Of a stretch of DNA of 6,052 bases, positions 1-5,160 are shown one piece after another; within the stretch, counting starts at the first letter, position 1, and each line of letters begins with the position of its first letter. The notes under the pieces are model-generated. The model searched no databases. It saw only the letters and a list, made by a program, of their open reading frames with translations, and was not told the DNA's origin. The position numbers and the translations under genes were made by a program. Source of the stretch: Verrucomicrobiota bacterium (GTDB lineage Bacteria; Verrucomicrobiota; Verrucomicrobiia; Methylacidiphilales; Verrucolacustridaceae); the NCBI GenBank assembly GCA_010028775.1, contig RHAF01000077.1, forward strand, positions 1-6,052, written 5' to 3'.

Positions 1-392
1 CGTCCCCCCCCAAAGGCACCCTCCACCTCGTGCGGCAGAGTGCTCGGACCAATGTTGTAAATATGAAGGTTCTTTTTGGCGTTCTCCGTGCCCTTGCGAA
101 TGGCCTCGCTGACCTCACGGGCCTTGCCGAAGCCGACCCCAACCTTACCTTTGTTATCACCGACCACCATCAGGGCGCTGAAGCTGAAACGGCGACCCCC
201 CTTAACCACCTTGGCACATCGGTTCACGAAAACGACCTTCTCGAACATTTCCGAAGGCGTGCGCGTACGATCCCGGCGCTGGGTCGGTTCAGGTGTGGGA
301 ATGTACTCCGAGGTCTTGGAGAAGGCCTTTTCCGGGGCCGCCTCCGTATCCTTGATCTCCACGGTCTCTTCAGTGACTGGTGCGCTGCTCAT
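1..392 (-). CDS. rpsE: 30S ribosomal protein S5 (3' end beyond window)
   Basis: S5 helps form the mRNA entry channel and contributes to decoding fidelity. About 130 codons are visible, reading from ATG at 392. Residues 1-45 are a low-complexity Thr/Pro/Glu/Arg-rich extension, much longer than the few residues before the core in E. coli S5. The core then begins with EMFEKVVFVNR and runs into the double-stranded-RNA-binding-type S5 N-domain, with GGRRFSFSALMVVGD and VGFGKAREV (about residues 65-94). HEVEGAFGGGR (about 121-131) is the normal link toward the C-terminal domain, which lies outside the window. GAGGT at 403..399, six bases upstream, supports this start. The gene begins 13 bases after the rplR stop, as expected in the spc operon. 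Family assignment is certain; the exact start is very likely. Confidence 0.97.
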   Translation of the reverse strand, partial: MSSAPVTEETVEIKDTEAAPEKAFSKTSEYIPTPEPTQRRDRTRTPSEMFEKVVFVNRCAKVVKGGRRFSFSALMVVGDNKGKVGVGFGKAREVSEAIRKGTENAKKNLHIYNIGPSTLPHEVEGAFGGG

Positions 393-398
393 CGGATT

Positions 399-403
399 AC
401 CTC
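399..403 (-). promoter_or_regulatory. Shine-Dalgarno site of rpsE
   Basis: GAGGT reads on the minus strand six bases before the rpsE ATG, in the short gap after the rplR stop. It supports the start that includes the long S5 N-terminal tail, because no comparable site is needed further inside. Confidence 0.7.
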
Positions 404-405
404 GC

Positions 406-771
406 TTAGAATTTCAGGCCGCCCTGGCGGGCCGCCTCGGCAAAGGCTTTGACCTTGCCGTGATATAGGAAACCGCCCCGGTCAAAGACCACGCTGGAGA
501 TCCCTTTTTTGGAAGCCCGTTCAGCCATGGCCTGCCCAAGTTTCGCCGCCCCGGCCAAATTGGCTTTGATGGATTTTTTCAGGCTCTCCTCGAGACTGGA
601 CACGGCCGCCAGGGTCTTGCCGGCCGAGTCATCGATCAACTGGGCATAGATGTTGCGGCCGCTGAACGAAACACAGAGACGTGGCTTGGCACTCTCGCCA
701 CGCACACGGCTGCGAACACGCTCATGGATGCGAATACGGCGTTCCCTGCGAATTTTGGATGGATTAGGCAT
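406..771 (-). CDS. rplR: 50S ribosomal protein L18
   Basis: L18 binds 5S rRNA with L5 and anchors it in the central protuberance of the 50S subunit. The 121-residue product has the usual family length. The basic N-terminus (residues 1-30, many Arg) is the 5S rRNA contact arm. The fold follows with RLCVSFSGRNIYAQLIDD (31-48), and the hallmark C-terminus VVFDRGGFLYHGKVKAFAEA is at about 94-113, ending GGLKF. The ATG at 771 lies six bases after the rplF stop. I see no clear Shine-Dalgarno site before it, so initiation may rely on ribosomes finishing L6. Nothing is truncated. Confidence 0.98.
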   Translation of the reverse strand: MPNPSKIRRERRIRIHERVRSRVRGESAKPRLCVSFSGRNIYAQLIDDSAGKTLAAVSSLEESLKKSIKANLAGAAKLGQAMAERASKKGISSVVFDRGGFLYHGKVKAFAEAARQGGLKF

Positions 772-777
772 GAGATG

Positions 778-1326
778 TTAGGCCGACTTGCTTTGCGCAG
801 TCTTGCCCTCCTTGCGACGGATGTTTTCCCCGGCATAGCGCACGCCCTTACCCTTATAGGGCTCGGGCGGGTGGTAGCCGCGGATGTCGGCGGCCACAGC
901 ACCGACCAGCTGCTTGTCCGAACCTTCGATGGTCAGGCGCACGTTGTCCGCCACGGTGATTTTGATCTCCGCCGGAATGGGATACTCGATGGGATGGGAC
1001 TTGCCGAGATTCAGGACAAGTTTCTTCCCTTGGACGGCGGCCTTGAATCCCACCCCGATGATTTCCATCTGCTTCACGTAACCCGTGCTCACCCCATGAA
1101 TGACATTGCTGACCAAGCTACGGGCCAACCCGTGCAGGGACCTGGACGTGCGCTCTTCGTTTTCCCGCGAAAGAACAATCCTTCCCTGGTCCACCTTGGC
1201 ACTGATCTTAGGAGGAAGATTGAGGCCCAGTTTGCCTTTGGGACCCTCCGCTTTCAGACGATTGCCCTCCACCGCCACCTTGACGTTGGCTGGAACCACA
1301 ACCGGGGAATTGCCTATGCGGGACAT
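778..1326 (-). CDS. rplF: 50S ribosomal protein L6
   Basis: L6 sits near the base of the L7/L12 stalk by the sarcin-ricin loop, where translation factors bind. The 182-residue product starts MSRIGNSPVVVP, the standard L6 start. It contains two tandem L6 domains (about 11-82 and 90-165) and the signature PEPYKGKGVRYAGE (about 154-167). The open frame extends upstream to 1458, but those 44 residues lie over the end of rpsH and resemble nothing in L6, so ATG at 1326 is chosen. One base separates it from the rpsH stop (TAA, A, ATG). No clear Shine-Dalgarno site is visible, which suggests reinitiation after S8. The C-terminus has a short basic tail. Confidence 0.98.
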   Translation of the reverse strand: MSRIGNSPVVVPANVKVAVEGNRLKAEGPKGKLGLNLPPKISAKVDQGRIVLSRENEERTSRSLHGLARSLVSNVIHGVSTGYVKQMEIIGVGFKAAVQGKKLVLNLGKSHPIEYPIPAEIKITVADNVRLTIEGSDKQLVGAVAADIRGYHPPEPYKGKGVRYAGENIRRKEGKTAQSKSA

Positions 1327-1327
1327 T

Positions 1328-1726
1328 TTACCAGACCACGAGGAGCAACTCCCCGCCCACATTCTGTTTTTTTGCCTCTTCCCCAGACATAACTCCCCGG
1401 GGGGTGGAAAGAATCGGCACGCCCAACCCGCCCAGGTAGCGCGGGATCTCACGGACACCCACGTACCGGCGTAATCCGGGCTTGGAGAGCCGACGGATGC
1501 AGGTGATGGCCTTCCCGTTTCGCGAGCTCCCCGCCTTGAGGGAGATATGGAAATCGGTGTGTTTTCCCTCTTTCTTCAACTCAAAATCTTCAATGAAGCC
1601 CTCTTTCTTAAGGATGGCCAGAACGTCGCCACGCATGCGTGAATGCTTGGTCTTGATCTTCTTGAGTCCCGCCGTGGAGGCATTGCGCAACTCGGTCAAA
1701 AAGTCAGCTAAGGGGTCGGTTACCAT
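1328..1726 (-). CDS. rpsH: 30S ribosomal protein S8
   Basis: S8 binds the central domain of 16S rRNA early in assembly. In E. coli it also represses spc operon translation; no such operator can be recognised here. The 132-residue product is typical in length. Its start, MVTDPLADFLTELRNA, matches the family. The C-terminal RNA-binding domain carries GLGVPILSTPRGVMSGEEA (about 100-118) and ends GGELLLVVW. The start lies nine bases after the rpsN stop, and AAGGAA (1736..1731) overlaps that TAA stop, so termination of S14 and initiation of S8 are close. Confidence 0.98.
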   Translation of the reverse strand: MVTDPLADFLTELRNASTAGLKKIKTKHSRMRGDVLAILKKEGFIEDFELKKEGKHTDFHISLKAGSSRNGKAITCIRRLSKPGLRRYVGVREIPRYLGGLGVPILSTPRGVMSGEEAKKQNVGGELLLVVW

Positions 1727-1735
1727 AAAGTTCCT

Positions 1736-1921
1736 TTACCAGCTGGCCTTGGTCACGCCGGGGATCTCCCCGCGGAGCGCCATCTCCCGGAACTGAATGC
1801 GGCTCACCCCAAAACGCCGGATGTAAGAGCGACGCCTTCCGGAAATCGAACACCGGTTGTACTTCCGGGTCGAAAACTTGGGTTTCTTCTTCTGCTTAAG
1901 CCGCCAACACTTCTTGGCCAT
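1736..1921 (-). CDS. rpsN: 30S ribosomal protein S14, short form with degenerate zinc site
   Basis: S14 belongs to the 30S head next to S3, S10 and S19. The 61-residue length and the ending EIPGVTKASW match the short zinc-ribbon (type Z) family. That family has Cys at positions 24, 27, 40 and 43. Here Cys24 remains, but positions 27, 40 and 43 are Ser, Ser and Gln, so the canonical four-Cys site cannot form; another Cys is at position 5. The rest of the family pattern is intact (PKFSTRKYNRC, RRFGVSRIQFRE), and there is no frameshift. ATG at 1921 is chosen because AAGGAG lies seven bases upstream and because the upstream frame is only the shadow of rplE. The start lies inside the rplE C-terminal coding region, with 26 bases of overlap. 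Confidence 0.95.
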   Translation of the reverse strand: MAKKCWRLKQKKKPKFSTRKYNRCSISGRRRSYIRRFGVSRIQFREMALRGEIPGVTKASW

Positions 1922-2513
1922 GGTGTTTCTCCTTGTCGCCGGTCTTGGCGGTTTGATCGGGGGAATGGGAACGCGCGATGAAGGGCATTCCCATCTGCAA
2001 AAGCATCTCCCGGGTCTCTTCCCGGTTCTTTCCGCTGGTGACAAACGTCACGTCGAAGCCCAGGTTCCGTTTCACCTTATCGAGCTCGATTTCAGGAAAA
2101 ATGGAATGATCCTTGACCCCTAGGGTGTAGGCTCCCCTTCCGTCAAAACCCCGGTTCGGGATGCCCCGGAAATCGCGGATTCGGGGCAACGCTGCCCGGA
2201 TGAAGCGAAGCATGAAGTCATACATCATCTTGCCACGAAGGGTGACCTTGCAACCGATCTCCTGGTTCAACCTCAGGTTGAAATTGGAGATGCTCTTCTT
2301 GGAGCGCGTCTTGATCGGTTTTTGACCGGCAATCAGGGTCAGGTCATGCACCGCATCCTCCAGCGCGTTCTTCACGTCGCCCGAGGAGCCAACCGAACAG
2401 TTAAGAACAATCTTCTCCAGCTTCGGCACCTGGTGGACATTCGCGTAGTTGCGCGCCTTGAGCATGGCGGGCACCACGGATTTCAAATAATGGTTTTTAA
2501 GGTCGTTTTCCAT
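1896..2513 (-). CDS. rplE: 50S ribosomal protein L5 with C-terminal extension
   Basis: L5 binds 5S rRNA with L18 and forms an inter-subunit bridge with the 30S head. The 205-residue product matches the family from HQVPKLEKIVLNCSVG (27-42) through GQKPIKTRSKKSISNF (63-78), GCKVTLRGKMMYDF (87-100) and LPRIRDFRGI (109-118) to the normal end near GMPFIAR (175-181). About 24 further residues (182-205) follow, polar with Lys and His, and these are absent from standard L5 proteins of about 180 residues. They run over the rpsN ribosome-binding site and its first codons. ATG at 2513 lies three bases after the rplX stop with no obvious Shine-Dalgarno site, so coupling to L24 is likely. Confidence 0.97.
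   Translation of the reverse strand: MENDLKNHYLKSVVPAMLKARNYANVHQVPKLEKIVLNCSVGSSGDVKNALEDAVHDLTLIAGQKPIKTRSKKSISNFNLRLNQEIGCKVTLRGKMMYDFMLRFIRAALPRIRDFRGIPNRGFDGRGAYTLGVKDHSIFPEIELDKVKRNLGFDVTFVTSGKNREETREMLLQMGMPFIARSHSPDQTAKTGDKEKHHGQEVLAA
1929..1934 (-). promoter_or_regulatory. Shine-Dalgarno site of rpsN inside rplE
   Basis: AAGGAG reads on the minus strand seven bases before the rpsN ATG. It is among the strongest ribosome-binding sites in the window and lies wholly within the rplE C-terminal tail. It decides the S14 start over the upstream-extended frame. Confidence 0.8.
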
Positions 2514-2516
2514 GGC

Positions 2517-2795
2517 TTATTTCTTGGCCTTGGCGGGCTTTTTCTTCTCCTTGGTCTTGGAGGGCGTCGGACGATTCAGCAACTTGACGTTTGAGATGTG
2601 GATTGACCCCTCCCTCTCGACAACCCCGCCCTTGGGGTTGTCCTGGGTCGGGCGGACATGACGTTTGATCATGTTCACGCCCTCGATCAAAACCCGGAAA
2701 GAGTCGGTTTTGACCTCAAGGATCTTGCCCTTACGGCCGCGCTGGGATCCCGTGATCACCTCGACCTCATCTCCTTTTCTCACGTGAAAACTCAT
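2517..2795 (-). CDS. rplX: 50S ribosomal protein L24
   Basis: L24 starts 50S assembly by binding the 5' domain of 23S rRNA and lies by the exit tunnel. In the 92-residue product a KOW motif spans about residues 5-32 (VRKGDEVEVITGSQRGRKGK), followed by the conserved GVNMIKRHVRPTQDNPKGG (39-57) and EGSIHISNV (62-70). The core is a little shorter than E. coli L24 and ends in a Lys-rich tail from about residue 80. The start is ATG at 2795, with GAGGT at 2805..2801 five bases upstream, overlapping the rplN stop codon. Gene order (L14-L24-L5) is canonical. Confidence 0.97.
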   Translation of the reverse strand: MSFHVRKGDEVEVITGSQRGRKGKILEVKTDSFRVLIEGVNMIKRHVRPTQDNPKGGVVEREGSIHISNVKLLNRPTPSKTKEKKKPAKAKK

Positions 2796-2803
2796 GGATG
2801 ACC

Positions 2804-3169
2804 TCAGAGGACCTCGGGGGCCAGGGAAACAATCTTCATGAAGTTCTTTTCGCGCAACTCGCGGGCGACCGGGCCGAAAATACGCGTTCCCCGCGGGTTG
2901 GAATCCTTGTCGATGATCACCGCCGCGTTGGAATCAAAACGGAGATAGGAGCCGTCGGCCCGACGGATGGGAAACTTGGTTCGCACGATCACCGCCCTAA
3001 CCACTTCGCTCTTTTTGACCGTGCCGTCCGGGGCGGCCTCTTTGACGTTGGCCGTGATCACATCCCCCACCTTGGCGGTGAGGGTCTTGCGGCCAATCAC
3101 CCCGATCATCGTCGCCTTGCGGGCGCCGGTGTTGTCGGCGATGTTCAGCCAGGAACGGATCTGGATCAT
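2804..3169 (-). CDS. rplN: 50S ribosomal protein L14
   Basis: L14 lies on the 50S interface, contacts 16S rRNA and L19, and is the docking site of the silencing factor RsfS in many bacteria. The 121-residue product has the family length. It begins MIQIRSWLNIADNTGARK, and the signature region is about 60-86 (VIVRTKFPIRRADGS, then NAAVIIDKD), ending NPRGTRIFGPVAREL. The frame is open up to 3250, but the extra 27 residues are an rpsQ shadow. ATG at 3169 is chosen because it has GGGAG seven bases upstream and forms ATGA with the rpsQ stop. This overlap joins the S10 and spc sections without room for a promoter. Confidence 0.98.
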   Translation of the reverse strand: MIQIRSWLNIADNTGARKATMIGVIGRKTLTAKVGDVITANVKEAAPDGTVKKSEVVRAVIVRTKFPIRRADGSYLRFDSNAAVIIDKDSNPRGTRIFGPVARELREKNFMKIVSLAPEVL

Positions 3170-3456
3170 GACGCCGCTCCCGCCGGTGCTTCGGCTTGGG
3201 CCAACACCTCCACCAGCTTCCAGCGCTTCAGGCGGCTCAGGGGACGGCACTCCACAATGCGGACCGTGTCTCCCTGCTTGGCCTTCTTGTCCTCGTCATG
3301 GGCATAAAGTTTTTTCCGCAAACGGATGATCTTTTTATACTGGGGATGAGCCATCCGCCGCTCCACCTGGACCACGATGGTTTTCTCCATTTTGGCGGAA
3401 ACCACCTCGCCGATTCTCTCTTTGGCCACCACAGTCTTGGTTGAGGGGGTGCTCAT
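3166..3456 (-). CDS. rpsQ: 30S ribosomal protein S17
   Basis: S17 is a primary binder of the 16S rRNA 5' domain with an OB fold. The 96-residue product contains GEVVSAKMEKTIVVQVERR (16-34), HPQYKKIIRLRKKLYAHDE (37-55) and the signature GDTVRIVECRPLSRLKRWK (62-80). A short Ala-rich tail follows the core. The start ATG at 3456 overlaps the rpmC stop as ATGA, and the stop overlaps the rplN start in the same way. GGGAG with a four-base spacer (3465..3461) precedes the ATG. This is the last gene of the classical S10 section. Confidence 0.98.
   Translation of the reverse strand: MSTPSTKTVVAKERIGEVVSAKMEKTIVVQVERRMAHPQYKKIIRLRKKLYAHDEDKKAKQGDTVRIVECRPLSRLKRWKLVEVLAQAEAPAGAAS
3177..3181 (-). promoter_or_regulatory. 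Shine-Dalgarno site of rplN
   Basis: GGGAG reads on the minus strand seven bases before the rplN ATG, inside the last codons of rpsQ. It fixes the L14 start at 3169 instead of the longer open frame. Confidence 0.7.
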
Positions 3457-3665
3457 TTGGCTCCCTTCACCGCGGCCTGGTGACGATTCTCCATCCGGGC
3501 CGTTTCGATCCTTGCGATCGAACGCCGGATCTCCCGGAGACGGCTGGGTTTTTCCAGCTGTCCGGTCTGTTGCTGGACACGCAATTGGAACCGCTCACGA
3601 CGGAGTTCCTCCGCCTTGCGGGTCAATTCCGCCTCCTTCAGTCCGCGTACTTCTTCGATCTTCAA
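3453..3665 (-). CDS. rpmC: 50S ribosomal protein L29, TTG start
   Basis: L29 lies beside the tunnel exit, near the docking site for nascent-chain factors. The 70-residue product is the usual two-helix hairpin: helix 1 covers about residues 8-33 (GLKEAELTRKAEELRRERFQ) and helix 2 about 41-62 (SRLREIRRSIARIETAR). The start codon is TTG at 3665, not ATG. It overlaps the rplP stop as TTGA, and AGGAG lies about nine bases upstream inside rplP. The next residues (KIEEVRGLKEAEL) match the normal L29 N-terminus, which supports the TTG start. Confidence 0.95.
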   Translation of the reverse strand: MKIEEVRGLKEAELTRKAEELRRERFQLRVQQQTGQLEKPSRLREIRRSIARIETARMENRHQAAVKGAK

Positions 3666-4087
3666 AACACCAGTCTCCTCTCACGGTTGATGAACCGGGT
3701 GGCCATCGGCAACTTGCTTGCCGCCAACCGGAAACACTCTTTCGCATCGATTTCGGCCAGGCCGTCGAGCTCGAAAAGGATAGTCCCAGGCTTGATAACT
3801 GCCACCCAAAATTCAGGCTGCCCCTTTCCCTTACCCATGCGGGTTTCCGGCGGACGAGCAGTCACGGACTTATCAGGAAAGACCCGAATCCAAAGCTTTC
3901 CCTTCCGCTTCATGTTGCGGGTCAGGGCCACGCGGGCAGCTTCAATCTGAATATTGGTCAACCAACAACGCTCCAGGGCCTGCAAGCCGAAGGATCCGAA
4001 CGCCAGGGTGATGCAACGGGTGGCGAAGCCTTTTCGGCTGCCCCGCTGCGTCTTGCGGAATTTAACTCTTTTGGGGACTAGGGGCAT
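3662..4087 (-). CDS. rplP: 50S ribosomal protein L16
   Basis: L16 contacts the A-site tRNA elbow and is needed late in 50S maturation. The 141-residue product starts MPLVPKRVKFRKTQRG and carries both family signatures: NMKRKGKLWIRVFPD (58-72) and RMGKGKGQPEFWVAVIKPG (83-101). Arg83 corresponds to the arginine hydroxylated by YcfD in E. coli. The C-terminus, from LAASKLPMATRF (121-132), is slightly extended. The start lies 15 bases after the rpsC stop; I see no good Shine-Dalgarno site in that gap. The position between S3 and L29 is canonical. Confidence 0.98.
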   Translation of the reverse strand: MPLVPKRVKFRKTQRGSRKGFATRCITLAFGSFGLQALERCWLTNIQIEAARVALTRNMKRKGKLWIRVFPDKSVTARPPETRMGKGKGQPEFWVAVIKPGTILFELDGLAEIDAKECFRLAASKLPMATRFINRERRLVF

Positions 4088-4102
4088 ATTTCGAAAGGCG
4101 GC

Positions 4103-4735
4103 TTAGGCCTTGTCCTCCGGTTGGCAGATCCAAACCTTGACGCCGATTTTGCCCGCCACGGTCATCGCTTCGGCGAAGCCGTAGTCAATATTCGCCCGCA
4201 AGGTATGCAAAGGCACCTTACCCTCATGATATTGTTCTGTCCGGGCGATTTCCCCTCCCCCCAATCGGCCTCCCACACGGATCTTCACCCCGGCCGCACC
4301 GAAATCGAGGGTGGTCTGCATCGCTTTTTTTACCGCGCGGCGGAAGGAAACCCGTCGCTCCAACTGGAGGGCAATGTTTTCCGCCACCAACTGGGCATCC
4401 AATTCGGGGTTCTTGATTTCTTTGACATCGATCAGAACCTCGCGGTTTGGGGTCAGTTGCTGGGTTTCGTCACGGAGTTTGTCCAGTTCGCTCGCTTTTC
4501 GCCCAATGACCAATCCTGGACGGGCGGTATGCAGGGTCACCCGCACGCGATTGGAGGCACGCTCGATCACAATCTTCGAGATCGCGGCACTCTCCAGACG
4601 CTTCTTGATGAAGTGACGGATCTGGTAATCCTCATGCAGAAAAACAGGGAAATTCTTTTTGTCCGCATACCACACGGAACGCCAGTTGCGCGTAACCGGG
4701 AGGCGGAAACCGATTGGATGTGTCTTTTGTCCCAT
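4103..4735 (-). CDS. rpsC: 30S ribosomal protein S3
   Basis: S3 forms part of the mRNA entry channel and contributes to the ribosome's mRNA helicase activity. The 210-residue product is somewhat shorter than E. coli S3 at the C-terminus. It starts MGQKTHPIGFRLPVTRNWRS. The type II KH domain covers about 38-108, with the GXXG loop at 78-81 reading GRKA where GKKG or GRKG is usual. The C-terminal domain holds the basic RRVSFRRAVKKAMQ (127-140), corresponding to the helicase-associated basic residues, and GVKIRVGGRLGGGEIAR (149-165). An AAGG site lies six bases before ATG 4735, next to the rplV stop. Confidence 0.98.
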   Translation of the reverse strand: MGQKTHPIGFRLPVTRNWRSVWYADKKNFPVFLHEDYQIRHFIKKRLESAAISKIVIERASNRVRVTLHTARPGLVIGRKASELDKLRDETQQLTPNREVLIDVKEIKNPELDAQLVAENIALQLERRVSFRRAVKKAMQTTLDFGAAGVKIRVGGRLGGGEIARTEQYHEGKVPLHTLRANIDYGFAEAMTVAGKIGVKVWICQPEDKA

Positions 4736-4743
4736 AACTTGCC

Positions 4744-5160
4744 TTATCCCTTCCCTTCCGTCTTCGTTTTGGCCGACTTCTTGGTTTTGGCCACAGGCTT
4801 TTCCACCGTGGGGGCGGCCTCACGAAGGGTGATGCGAATATGGCTGGTGCGTTTCCGGATCGGGCCCGCGCTTCCCCTTGCCTTGGGTTGAAAACGATGG
4901 AAGGTCGGTCCCTCTCCCACCATGACTTCGTGCACCACGAGCTTGTCCGCCGGGATGGAATGATTGTTTTCCGCATTGGCCACGGCCGAACGGAGGGTTT
5001 GAATAAGAAGACGGGCCGACTTCTGCGGAGCAAATCGGAGACGGGCATCGGCCTCAGGCGCCGCCAACCCCCGAAGCGCCCGAGCGATATCCCGGATTTT
5101 AAAGGCGGACATGCGGGCGTACTTCATTTCGGCCCGTGAAGTTTTTAATTCGTTGCTCAT
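4744..5160 (-). CDS. rplV: 50S ribosomal protein L22
   Basis: L22 lines the peptide exit tunnel, and its beta-hairpin reaches the constriction where macrolides bind. The 138-residue product is longer than the usual 110 or so. The core runs from about residue 10, with MSAFKIRDIARALRGL (17-32) and the signature FHRFQPKARGSAGPIRKRTS (87-106). After HIRITL a Lys/Ala/Thr-rich tail of about 25 residues (114-138) follows. ATG at 5160 overlaps the stop of the upstream secreted-protein gene as ATGA. No Shine-Dalgarno motif is visible before it, and a short inverted repeat lies 11 bases upstream, so initiation probably depends on ribosomes ending the upstream gene. Confidence 0.98.
   Translation of the reverse strand: MSNELKTSRAEMKYARMSAFKIRDIARALRGLAAPEADARLRFAPQKSARLLIQTLRSAVANAENNHSIPADKLVVHEVMVGEGPTFHRFQPKARGSAGPIRKRTSHIRITLREAAPTVEKPVAKTKKSAKTKTEGKG

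Noticed and set aside
724..1392. Plus-strand open frame of 222 codons opposite rplF
   Set aside because: It is the reverse complement of L6 coding sequence with no recognisable domain and no supporting ribosome-binding context.
1327..1458. Upstream extension of rplF
   Set aside because: These codons lie over the 3' end of rpsH and do not match L6; the family start MSRIG is at 1326.
1922..2044. Upstream extension of rpsN
   Set aside because: The extension is the rplE 3' region in another frame. The S14 family start MAKK at 1921 has AAGGAG seven bases upstream.
3160..3180. Possible separate spc promoter between rpsQ and rplN
   Set aside because: The two genes overlap by four bases and I see no convincing -35/-10 pair; a promoter inside rpsQ cannot be excluded by eye.
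3170..3250. Upstream extension of rplN
   Set aside because: The Pro/Gly/Ser-rich 27 residues are the rpsQ region in another frame; MIQIRSW at 3169 is the standard L14 start and has its own ribosome-binding site.
3377..4081. Plus-strand open frame of 234 codons opposite rpsQ, rpmC and rplP
   Set aside because: It spans three real genes on the other strand and has a low-complexity Pro/Ser/Arg/Leu composition typical of shadow frames.
4121..4891. Plus-strand open frame of 256 codons opposite rpsC and rplV
   Set aside because: It is antisense to two certain ribosomal protein genes, crosses their boundary, and its product resembles no family. GC-rich coding sequence often leaves the opposite strand open.
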